From Thermodesulfovibrio sp. (GTDB lineage: Bacteria; Nitrospirota; Thermodesulfovibrionia; UBA6902): 42,529 nt of DNA. Where the stretch lies: NCBI GenBank assembly GCA_026982355.1, contig JALSHG010000106.1:1-42529 (forward strand). The letters are read 5' to 3'. Position 1 is the stretch's first letter, and each line of letters opens with the position of its first letter. Positions 17,683-24,383 of this stretch are shown in pieces. The notes beneath the pieces are model-generated. The model was given only the letters and a program-made list of their open reading frames with translations. It searched no databases and had not been told where the DNA came from. The position numbers and the translations under genes are program-made.

Positions 17683-18008
17683 TCTCATCGTATCATCCCG
17701 GCCGTGCCGCGTAAAAGAGACTCCATCATACCGTTTCAGGACACTATGGCAATGGCAGGGGATGTGCTTGACGGCAAAAAACCCGCAACCGGACATTAAT
17801 GATAACAATAACAGACGGTGTTTGTAAACGCCGGCGGCGGCGCCGGGCACGGAAACGTCAAAGTCGAAGCACGTATTGATTAAAGGCACGAGAGACAACA
17901 TATAGAGAGACAAGGGCAATAAATCAATTATTGAGAGAGAAGATCACAAAGAGAGAAAAAAACAGAGATTTTCATAAAAAAGACAACAAGAGTCCATACT
18001 TTGCGTAT
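17683..18008. other. 326-nt spacer without a recognisable gene
   Basis: Lies between repeats A9 and A10. The left part is GC-balanced and holds no frame I trust. The right part (about 17890-17990) is strongly purine-rich on the plus strand, with recurrent GAGAGA runs. No promoter stands out, although transcription of the glutamate synthase operon should start here. Confidence 0.5.
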
Positions 18009-18011
18009 ATT

Positions 18012-18077
18012 AACCTTACAGTGGCATAAAAACATCGCCTGCGGACTCCCCCTGCCGGCTCATACAACATTAAGATT
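18012..18077 (-). repeat. Family A repeat, copy A10, left border of the TAC island
   Basis: On the minus strand it starts AATCTTAATGTTGTATGAGCC and ends GATGTTTTTATGCCACTGTAAGG. The TAA inside the CTTAATG end is the stop codon of the small ribbon-helix-helix-like frame at 18070-18171. It is in the same orientation as A11 on the other side of the TAC module. Confidence 0.82.
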
Positions 18078-18171
18078 TATCTATGGCGTTCCTTATCAGT
18101 TCAGTCATTGGAATTCCGGATTCCTTTTGCAGCTTTTTCAATGCAATTTTCTGGTTTTCTTCAAAAAACAT
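18070..18171 (-). pseudogene. Small ribbon-helix-helix-like fragment
   Basis: The frame encodes 33 residues with the look of a CopG/Arc-type C-terminal half (KIALKKLQKESGIPMTELI). The same frame remains open upstream (about VEVGFQ before the Met) but has no start codon, while an ATG with a good AGAGGAAG site sits in another frame at about 18191 and hits a stop after 17 codons. This suggests a frameshifted antitoxin gene. It follows the chaperone gene directly, and repeat A10 supplies its stop. Confidence 0.35.
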
Positions 18172-18193
18172 TTGAAATCCGACTTCGACATAA

Positions 18194-18604
18194 TTATTGC
18201 TTCCTCTTTGCAGTTTCTTTTTTCCTTGTTTTTGACAATTCGATAAAGTTTACAGGTCCGATATGTAAAGGCGGAAATCCTGCCCTTCTTGTTATATCAG
18301 CAATTGTTTCTCTGATATAGGGAAATATAATTGCCGGACAATTAATAGTTGCAAATGCATCTAAGGTTTTTTTATCCGGGGTTTTATCAAATTTAAAACG
18401 ACCTCCACCTTCTATTTCAAAGAAAAAAGGGACGTTCCCGGATTTCTGTTTTAACTTCACAAAAACAAACAACTCATTATTTTCCTCAATGAAATCGTTA
18501 CGGATAGCTATATCAGTATTAAAAGTTAATCTATCCTTTTCTTCTCTAAAATCCTTATTAAGGTGAAATTCAATAGTTAATATACGAATATCAACAAGTT
18601 GCAT
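18194..18604 (-). CDS. SecB-like chaperone of a toxin-antitoxin-chaperone module
   Basis: A 136-aa SecB-family protein. The diagnostic C-terminal half reads CPAIIFPYIRETIADITRR then GFPPLHIGPVNF, closely following the SecB FPYxRE...GxFPxLxLxPVNF pattern. The N-terminal strand (LVDIRILTIEFHLN) aligns with the SecB beginning. A basic tail (KTRKKETAKRKQ) replaces the usual acidic SecB tail, which normally contacts SecA. The ATG at 18604 is one base past the antitoxin stop. TTG starts at 18622 and 18616 are possible and closer to an AGGAG. In known TAC systems such a chaperone protects the antitoxin. The operon position supports that role rather than general export. Confidence 0.85.
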   Translation of the reverse strand: MQLVDIRILTIEFHLNKDFREEKDRLTFNTDIAIRNDFIEENNELFVFVKLKQKSGNVPFFFEIEGGGRFKFDKTPDKKTLDAFATINCPAIIFPYIRETIADITRRAGFPPLHIGPVNFIELSKTRKKETAKRKQ

Positions 18605-18605
18605 A

Positions 18606-19307
18606 TTAAGCCGCAAGTGCAAGCTCCTTTGGGAAGTTGTTTTTTTTCTTGTAAGTCATTTTCAGTTCACTCAAACACATATATGCTTCTTCTTTTTTCA
18701 TTGCTCTCATCCATGACCAATCTGAAGTTCCGATATGAACACTCTTCGAAGTGGTTGTTGTATAAATTACAGCATCAGGTTGCAAAGCACAAGAGGATAG
18801 AAGGGGCAATTGAAACTCGGCACTCTCAAGCTCGTTTATACGTTTCTCTATTTTTTGTCTAAGCCGCTCATTAAGTTTTCCCTTAATTTGTTTATATTGT
18901 AATATGAAATTCCTGGTGTCTTGCATCAATTTTATAAAGCTATTATGTGGGTCATCGGGAATTGCTCCGGTTTCATAACGATGTATAGTCTTCTTACCGA
19001 AGCCCAAGAAAGCACTGAATGCTTCTTGGGATAACTTATATTTATTTCTTATTTGTTTTATTTCTTCCGGTTGCAAAAGCTTATTACGTTCACGGAATAC
19101 CCTGAAAGCATGTTGAATCTTTTCTTCTTCATCATCTAAATTAGCAAAGAAATGATCCCCATCCGGACAATAAAACACTTTAGCCAACACGCTTATGTTT
19201 TCACCTCTAACATTAATGGTTTCCTTATTTGTGCCATATAGTACTTTTCTTTCCGATTCACATATTGGACATACTGTTGTCAATGCTTTCATTTTCTTAA
19301 ACATCAT
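18606..19307 (-). CDS. mqsA: MqsA-family antitoxin with long C-terminal extension
   Basis: A 233-aa protein. Residues 1-60 resemble the YgiT/MqsA zinc domain: C13-P-I-C16 then C47-P-D-G, where the fourth cysteine of the usual second CxxC is missing. Residues about 79-115 are an XRE-type helix-turn-helix (IRNKYKLSQEAFSAFLGFG, then YETG). The remaining about 95 residues (137-233) are extra relative to the 131-aa E. coli MqsA and include a basic helix and aromatic residues (W197, W199). In TAC systems such an extension is the chaperone addiction sequence. The ATG at 19307 overlaps the toxin stop as ATGA, behind GGGGGGA. The longer frame to 19343 lies within the toxin gene. Confidence 0.85.
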   Translation of the reverse strand: MMFKKMKALTTVCPICESERKVLYGTNKETINVRGENISVLAKVFYCPDGDHFFANLDDEEEKIQHAFRVFRERNKLLQPEEIKQIRNKYKLSQEAFSAFLGFGKKTIHRYETGAIPDDPHNSFIKLMQDTRNFILQYKQIKGKLNERLRQKIEKRINELESAEFQLPLLSSCALQPDAVIYTTTTSKSVHIGTSDWSWMRAMKKEEAYMCLSELKMTYKKKNNFPKELALAA

Positions 19308-19642
19308 TCCCCCCAATATTGAGATGGATGGAAAGAAATACATTTAGCATGTGTTTTCCCTCTAACCTCAAAAGTTTTCAATTTAATGTATACCTCAACC
19401 CCTGCAATTCTTTTGCGAAATACCCATATGTCTCCCTCACTTCCAGAGTCATCAGGTTCAGGTCCTTTGCAGTAATTCGTATGGTTTAATGTCAAAATTT
19501 CTTTTTTTCTGTGCTCTGCGGTAATTCCCAGAGCAATCAAAGCTTCCTCATTTTTGTCTCGTGGGACAACATAAAAATTTGGAGGCCAATATTTCTTGAA
19601 CTTCTTGAGAAAAGTCTCAATTTCTTTTCTATATGATAGCAT
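19304..19642 (-). CDS. mqsR: MqsR-family toxin (mRNA interferase-like)
   Basis: A 112-aa protein whose C-terminal two-thirds match the MqsR toxin pattern: LTLNHTNYCKGPEPDD, GDIWVFRKRI, VYIKLKTF and AKCISFHPS. MqsR is a RelE-fold ribonuclease that cleaves mRNA at GC-rich sites. Here the N-terminus (KKFKKYWPPNFYVV) is longer than in E. coli MqsR. It is first in an operon toxin-antitoxin-chaperone and overlaps the antitoxin start by 4 nt. No strong ribosome site precedes the ATG at 19642, which could keep toxin output low. Codon usage is far more AT-rich than in neighbouring genes, indicating horizontal acquisition. Confidence 0.85.
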   Translation of the reverse strand: MLSYRKEIETFLKKFKKYWPPNFYVVPRDKNEEALIALGITAEHRKKEILTLNHTNYCKGPEPDDSGSEGDIWVFRKRIAGVEVYIKLKTFEVRGKTHAKCISFHPSQYWGE

Positions 19643-19660
19643 GAATGAAATTTTAACATA

Positions 19661-19874
19661 ACCTTACAGTGGCATAAAAATGCCGCCCGCGGGCAGGGGA
19701 GTCCGGCGGAAAAGCTTTATCCGCGATACCTTGGAGAGTATTCCGCAGGGCTTATCGACATCCTTTGGAATTTCACTCTCCGTTACGTCCTGCAACAAAG
19801 ACATATTTCCGATATCCCATCGCTTTATAAAGGTTTTACGGCGGACTCCCCTGCCGGCTTATGCAACATTAAGG
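19661..19874 (-). repeat. Family A repeat, copy A11 (complete long form), right border of the TAC island
   Basis: On the minus strand it runs from CCTTAATGTTGCATAAGCC to GGCATTTTTATGCCACTGTAAGG. Outer arms about 60 nt long (including CGTAAAACCTTTATAAAGCGAT and the degenerate complement ATCCGCGATAC-side arm) enclose a conserved core. The core reads as an uninterrupted frame between the two terminal TAA codons, with a 46-codon ATG frame at 19804-19664. It separates the toxin gene from the palindrome at 19913. Confidence 0.88.
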
Positions 19875-19912
19875 ATAACTTACCTGCCCTTTTATATATT
19901 TTAGCAAAAAAC

Positions 19913-19928
19913 GGTATCATATGATACC
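19913..19928. promoter_or_regulatory. 16-bp perfect palindrome, candidate operator for the TAC module
   Basis: GGTATCATATGATACC is perfectly self-complementary. Wider arms ACGGTAT (19911-19917) and ATACCGT (19940-19946) repeat part of it. It sits in an AT-rich region with a TAAAATATATAAAA block on the minus-strand downstream side, as expected for an autoregulated toxin-antitoxin promoter. Repeat A11 would then lie in the toxin leader. It could instead act on the plus-strand mutase gene at 20159. Confidence 0.4.
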
Positions 19929-20158
19929 CAAAAATTACAATACCGTTATAAGTTGTATTCGGAACAGAAGTTGAACATTTTAAATTTCAAGCGGAATATT
20001 CCACAACCTTCGCCTTTCTTTTCATACCGACGGAAAAAGTAATTGAACCCGGCCCGGGTGATGATTGTATGATTATTGATATATTATGCCTGCGTGCTTT
20101 AGAATGTTATGTCCGGCAGATCCGGACGAACGGCGAGGTTGAGCATGAGGTTGAGCAT

Positions 20159-21571
20159 ATGGTGAAAATCAGGGATACAGTCTTCCGCGAATATGACATA
20201 AGGGGACGTGTAAGTGATGATGAGCTGAATATCCATTCCGTGGAAACATTGGCAAGGGCGTTCGGTTCACTCATCAGGAGGGAAAAGGGCCGTACTACGG
20301 CGATCGTGGGATATGACAGCAGGAAATGTTCGCCGGACTTCAGGGATGCCGCGGTCAGGGGTCTGAACTCCGCGGGGTGTTCGAGCGTTGACATAGGAAT
20401 GGTGACAACGCCTGTATTTTATTTCGCCCAGTACATGCTCGGGATTCCCTCGGGGATAATGATAACCGGCAGCCATAACCCCGACGGCTGGAGCGGGCTG
20501 AAGATGGCCGATGACTTCTCATCCACCCTCCTGAGCGACGGTGTCGGGAAAATCCGCGACATAATCATAAACAACGATTTCCACAGCGGACACGGCAGGG
20601 CTTTCAACTTCGACGGCATAAAGGCGGCCTACATCGCGGCGCTTGCATGGCGCGTGAAACCCGGCAGGCGGCTCCGCATTGCAATAGACGCGGGCAACGG
20701 CACGGCGGGCATCTATGCGCCTGCGCTCTTCCGGTCGGCGGGGTTCGACGTAGTTGAGATTTTCTGCGAACTCGACCCCTCTTTCCCGAACCATTTTCCG
20801 AATCCCTCGGATATCCGTTCGCTGGAGATACTGAGCAGAAAGACCGTTGAGAGCAGGGCCGACATAGGCCTGTCGTTCGACGGGGACGGCGACAGGCTAG
20901 GGGTGGTGGATGAAAAAGGGGCGGTCGTCTCTTCCGACAGGGTGCTGATACTGCTTGCACGGCAGATACTTCAGGAAAAGCCGGGGGCGAGGATAGTGTT
21001 TGACGTCAAGTGCACGAAGGCGTTGATCGAGGATATAGAGGCAAGGGGCGGGGTTCCCGTGATGTGCAGGACAGGCCATTCCTATATCAAGCGCAGGATA
21101 CACGAAGAAAAGGCGGCCCTCGGCGGCGAGCACAGCGGCCATATCTTTATCGTGGATGATTATTACGGTTTTGACGACGGACTGTTTGCAGGACTGAAGC
21201 TTGCGGAATACCTGTCGCACCGGGACAGGCCCTTCTCCGGGATAATGAAAACAACCCGGCAGTATTTCAGCTCGCCGAATATCCAGGTCGCCTGCCCTGA
21301 TGAGAAGAAATACACAGTGGTGGAAAGCCTTGTCAGGGAATTCAAGGATGAATTCGGGGAGGAAAACGTCATAGACATAAACGGCGCAAGGGTCAATATC
21401 GCCGACGGATGGGGCCTGGTCCGGGCATCCTCGAATCTCCCGGTGCTGGTTATAATGCTTGAGGCGGCGACAAGGGAGGGTTATCTGCAAATAAAGAGCA
21501 TTCTGAAGGAGAAGCTGAAGAAGTTCCCGGAGGTCGGGGACAAGTGGGAAAACGATATTGATCCGTTTTAA
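20159..21571 (+). CDS. Phosphomannomutase/phosphoglucomutase
   Basis: A 470-aa alpha-D-phosphohexomutase converting hexose 6-phosphates to 1-phosphates for glycan or LPS precursors. All four family motifs are visible: the phosphoserine loop TGSHNP (103-108), the metal loop DGDGDR (241-246), the sugar loop GEHSGH (323-328) and the phosphate-binding RASSNLP near the C-terminus. The ATG at 20159, preceded by GAGG, yields the typical N-terminus IRDTVFREYDIRG. The longer frame from 20069 adds 30 atypical residues. The 19875-20158 spacer is AT-rich and holds the palindrome but no other gene. Mannose versus glucose specificity cannot be decided here. Confidence 0.93.
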   Translation: MVKIRDTVFREYDIRGRVSDDELNIHSVETLARAFGSLIRREKGRTTAIVGYDSRKCSPDFRDAAVRGLNSAGCSSVDIGMVTTPVFYFAQYMLGIPSGIMITGSHNPDGWSGLKMADDFSSTLLSDGVGKIRDIIINNDFHSGHGRAFNFDGIKAAYIAALAWRVKPGRRLRIAIDAGNGTAGIYAPALFRSAGFDVVEIFCELDPSFPNHFPNPSDIRSLEILSRKTVESRADIGLSFDGDGDRLGVVDEKGAVVSSDRVLILLARQILQEKPGARIVFDVKCTKALIEDIEARGGVPVMCRTGHSYIKRRIHEEKAALGGEHSGHIFIVDDYYGFDDGLFAGLKLAEYLSHRDRPFSGIMKTTRQYFSSPNIQVACPDEKKYTVVESLVREFKDEFGEENVIDINGARVNIADGWGLVRASSNLPVLVIMLEAATREGYLQIKSILKEKLKKFPEVGDKWENDIDPF

Positions 21572-21632
21572 TATTCATAATTCTTTCACGGAAATGATAT
21601 ATTGTATGGGTTGCAAACCTTAGAAACCGGTA

Positions 21633-21659
21633 ACAGGCCGGGCCGGCTGCCCGGCCTGT
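21633..21659 (+). terminator. Hairpin after the phosphohexomutase gene
   Basis: ACAGGCCGGG / CCCGGCCTGT form a 10-bp stem with a 7-nt loop about 60 nt past the stop. There is no T tract, so it may attenuate transcription or stabilise the transcript rather than fully terminate. Confidence 0.4.
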
Positions 21660-21683
21660 TGCATGAATCGAAGGAGGGATAGA

Positions 21684-22331
21684 GTGATTTCCAAGAAAGT
21701 GTCCGCAGTGCTGATTTCTTTATTACTGGTAGCGGCATCCGCATCACTGTATGCAGTGGAAAAACCTTTTGTGCAGGGTCTGTACACTGAAGTGCCGGGA
21801 CAGAAGTTCAGGTTTGACGGCAAGACGGTGGAGGTCATCGAGTTCCTGAGCTTCTACTGCCACCAGTGCTACAGCTTTGAACGCTCGATTCCGGTTATCA
21901 GGGGAAACTTCCCCAAAAAAATCAGGTGGCGGATTATCCCCATTTACTGGGGAAAAGGCTCTCCGAAACCGGGCGAGGCATATCTCCTCGCAGAGGAGGC
22001 CGGCAAGGGTGAAGAGATGAAAAAGGCGCTTTTTCATGCGAAGATGGTCAGGAGACAGGATATCGGAGATATAGGGGTGCTCGAGAATATCGGCCTCAAA
22101 TTAGGTCTCGGCTTTGATTTCAGCAGGAGGCTGCGGGCCGGGGACAAGGCCGCAGAGGTCAAAAAGGGGATGGAAATGGCCAAGGCGTACAATGTCACCG
22201 AAACGCCCACCCTCGTTATCGCCGGCAATGTCATGACAAGCCCGGATGCGGTCAATCACAATCTGGACGCCTTAAGGGAAAATGTGATACTGATCATAAA
22301 AAGCATACTCAAGTCATCAGAATCAAGGTAG
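21684..22331 (+). CDS. DsbA-like thiol:disulfide oxidoreductase, exported
   Basis: A 215-aa periplasmic thioredoxin-fold protein. The GTG at 21684 is preceded by AAGGAGG with 6-nt spacing and starts directly with a signal peptide (KK, hydrophobic VSAVLISLLLVAASASLYA). The active site is C59-H-Q-C62 in LSFYCHQC. The cis-proline loop is TETPTLVIAG. Overall it resembles DsbA/DsbL-type oxidases. It may fold exported cysteine-rich proteins such as cytochromes. It converges on the Fe-S oxidoreductase gene, with only one nucleotide between the two stop codons. Confidence 0.88.
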   Translation: MISKKVSAVLISLLLVAASASLYAVEKPFVQGLYTEVPGQKFRFDGKTVEVIEFLSFYCHQCYSFERSIPVIRGNFPKKIRWRIIPIYWGKGSPKPGEAYLLAEEAGKGEEMKKALFHAKMVRRQDIGDIGVLENIGLKLGLGFDFSRRLRAGDKAAEVKKGMEMAKAYNVTETPTLVIAGNVMTSPDAVNHNLDALRENVILIIKSILKSSESR

Positions 22332-22332
22332 T

Positions 22333-23565
22333 TCACCTGTTTCCTGTTGTGTCCCCCTCCCCGGCCGCCGGGGAGGGGGACACGGGATGCACTGCCTCAT
22401 CGATCACCTCGATTATATGCCTCACTTCAAATTTTCCGTCAACCGCCGCCTTCAGATTCTCCAGGTGCATTATGCATCCCGGGCAGGATGTGACGACCAC
22501 ATCAGCGGATGTATCCAAGATGTTATCAATCTTCTTTCTCCCGATACGCTCGGAAATCTCCCTGAAATGCAGGCTGAAAAATCCTGCAAACCCGCAGCAT
22601 TCACCGGCATGCCTCATTTCAGTGAAATCGACACCTTTGATGCCCCTGAGAATCCGTCTCGGCTCCTCTCTCACGCCGAGTCCGAAGTTGAGATGGCAGG
22701 GGTCGTGGTACGTCATCCTGGCAGGCCGTATCCCGAGGTCCGAAACAATGCCGGAGTTCACAAGGAATTCATTGACATCCATTAAATTCGAAATGGTATC
22801 CCCTGCAAGAAGCGGATACTGCCGCCTTATCACCATCGTACACGTGGGACACAGGCTTATTACGGCCTCGGCCCGTACCCTGTTGAAGTGTTCGATATTC
22901 TTTCGTGCAAGTGCGGCTGCTTCCTTCTGCAGGCCGGATGCCCTCAAGGGCGCGCCGCAGCAGGATTCTCCGCTGAATACGACCGCCTCATATCCTTTCG
23001 AGACCAGAACCGAGCACAGGGCACCGCCGATGTCCGGATAAAAATAATTGACGCTGCAGCCCGCAAATACGGCCACCCTGCCCGTCCGTTTTATGCTTTT
23101 ATAAACCTGGATGCCGTTCTTAAACGGCCTTGACGCCACCTCCGGGATATTATATCCGGCCATCCCCGCCCTGTGAAGGGGCCGGTAAAGCAGCCGGCGG
23201 TATGCCCTTAACAGGTAAAAGGCCAAGTCCGGCCTTGATACGGAGTGTTTCAGCGCGGCCCTCAGGAAGCGGCCCTTCCTGTAGGAGCGCCTGAGCGCGG
23301 CCCTGCCCCGGTAAATCACCTCTGTTATGTCGATTCCGCGGGGGCAGAGGTCCCTGCATGCCCCGCAGAGCATGCAGCTGAATATCTTTTCGGCAAGGTT
23401 TCCGCGGGGGGCAAAACGCTTTGCGCCGAGTCCGCCCAGGAGGGCCACCCTGCCCCTCGCCCCCATGCTCTCGTTGGATGTGGTCAGGTAGGTGGGGCAC
23501 AGTGCCTTGCATGCCCCGCAGCGCACGCATTTCGAGGCTTCCTTATAAAAAGACGCGTTGTCCAT
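22333..23565 (-). CDS. GlcF/LutA-like (Fe-S)-binding CCG-domain oxidoreductase
   Basis: A 410-aa protein with two N-terminal [4Fe-4S] motifs (CVRCGACKALCP, CMLCGACRDLCP) and two CCG domains (GESCCGAP and GECCGFAG with their upstream partners GCSVNYF and HDPCHLN). This is the architecture of glycolate oxidase GlcF, the LutA lactate-oxidation subunits and HdrD/DsrK-like proteins. It passes electrons from a flavin partner that is not encoded here. An ATG at 23565 is chosen (a TTG one codon earlier is possible). It starts 6 nt after the larE stop. Its last about 15 residues (SPSPAAGEGD) are encoded by a perfect palindrome, so the original C-terminus may have been altered by a repeat. Confidence 0.88.
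   Translation of the reverse strand: MDNASFYKEASKCVRCGACKALCPTYLTTSNESMGARGRVALLGGLGAKRFAPRGNLAEKIFSCMLCGACRDLCPRGIDITEVIYRGRAALRRSYRKGRFLRAALKHSVSRPDLAFYLLRAYRRLLYRPLHRAGMAGYNIPEVASRPFKNGIQVYKSIKRTGRVAVFAGCSVNYFYPDIGGALCSVLVSKGYEAVVFSGESCCGAPLRASGLQKEAAALARKNIEHFNRVRAEAVISLCPTCTMVIRRQYPLLAGDTISNLMDVNEFLVNSGIVSDLGIRPARMTYHDPCHLNFGLGVREEPRRILRGIKGVDFTEMRHAGECCGFAGFFSLHFREISERIGRKKIDNILDTSADVVVTSCPGCIMHLENLKAAVDGKFEVRHIIEVIDEAVHPVSPSPAAGEGDTTGNR
22350..22382. repeat. 15-bp perfect GC-rich palindrome between convergent genes
   Basis: TGTCCCCCTCCCCGG and its exact complement flank a 3-nt loop. It lies inside the 3' end of the Fe-S oxidoreductase gene and 18 nt past the dsbA-like stop. No T tract follows on either strand. 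It may act as a REP-like element or a bidirectional transcription barrier. Confidence 0.6.
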
Positions 23566-23571
23566 CAAGCA

Positions 23572-24378
23572 TTATTCCAGCACCTCGTTTGCGCTTCCGC
23601 TCCTGAAACCCTGCAGGTCGAGGGTGACATATCTGAAGCCGAGAGACCTGAGAAACTCCGTTATCTCCTTCCTGGCCGGCTCCCGCGTCAACTCCGGGAA
23701 ATCTTCAGGGGGCGCCTCTATCCTTGCGACGCCGGAATGGCTCCTTACGCGGAACTCCCTTATCCCGAATTTCCTTATGAACGCCTCGGCCCTGCCGACC
23801 ATCTCAAGCCCTTCAGGGGTGATCTTCTGCCCGTACGGGAAACGGGAGGAAAGGCAGGGCGTCGCCGGCTTGTCCCATGTCGGCAGTCCGAGGGAGCGTG
23901 ACAGTTCCCTGATCTCATCCTTGCCCAGGCCTGCATCAAGCAGGGGGCTCACGACTCCGGCCTCCGCGGCGGCGCGCCTTCCGGGACGCCGGTCCGCAGC
24001 ATCATCCGCATTGGTGCCGTCCAGGATATGACGGATACCTTCTCTCAGTGCCATTTCCCTGAGCCTGCTGAAAAGCTCTTTCTTGCAGTAGTAGCATCTG
24101 TCGGGGGGGTTATCAGTATAATTCCTGTCATCAAGCTCCCCGGTATCTATCACCCTGTGGGTTACACCGAGTGAGTCCGCCATTTCTGCGGCAAAAGACA
24201 GCTCCTCCTCCGGAAGGCTGCCGGACCTGCCGGTCACTGCAATGACCCGGCTGAGGCCGGACACGGCTGCGGCCTTCAACAGAAACGTGCTGTCAACACC
24301 GCCGGAGAAGGCGATAATGACCCTGTCCATATCTTTCAGGCTTTGCCTGAGCCTGCTGAACTTGTCGCCTGGCGTCAT
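23572..24378 (-). CDS. larE: ATP-dependent sacrificial sulfur transferase LarE
   Basis: A 268-aa PP-loop ATP pyrophosphatase that, in the family, donates sulfur to the nickel-pincer nucleotide cofactor of lactate racemase-type enzymes. The PP-loop is SGGVDST (25-31). NPPDRCYYCK contributes C95/C98. The sacrificial-cysteine motif is PCLSSRFPYG with C175, matching Cys176 of the characterised enzyme. LarB, LarC and LarA are not in the window. It is co-directional and tightly packed with the GlcF-like gene and RNase G. A link to lactate/hydroxyacid metabolism is inferred from the GlcF-like neighbour. Confidence 0.9.
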   Translation of the reverse strand: MTPGDKFSRLRQSLKDMDRVIIAFSGGVDSTFLLKAAAVSGLSRVIAVTGRSGSLPEEELSFAAEMADSLGVTHRVIDTGELDDRNYTDNPPDRCYYCKKELFSRLREMALREGIRHILDGTNADDAADRRPGRRAAAEAGVVSPLLDAGLGKDEIRELSRSLGLPTWDKPATPCLSSRFPYGQKITPEGLEMVGRAEAFIRKFGIREFRVRSHSGVARIEAPPEDFPELTREPARKEITEFLRSLGFRYVTLDLQGFRSGSANEVLE

Positions 24379-24383
24379 GATTG

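Noticed and set aside
17674-17919. 81-codon minus-strand frame upstream of the glutamate synthase operon
   Set aside because: No ribosome site and no recognisable motif; it extends into repeat A9.
19680-19904. 74-codon plus-strand frame across repeat A11
   Set aside because: It is repeat DNA read through in the antisense direction and runs into non-repeat sequence. A similar frame occurs in A14 but not in A12. Kept only as part of the repeat description.
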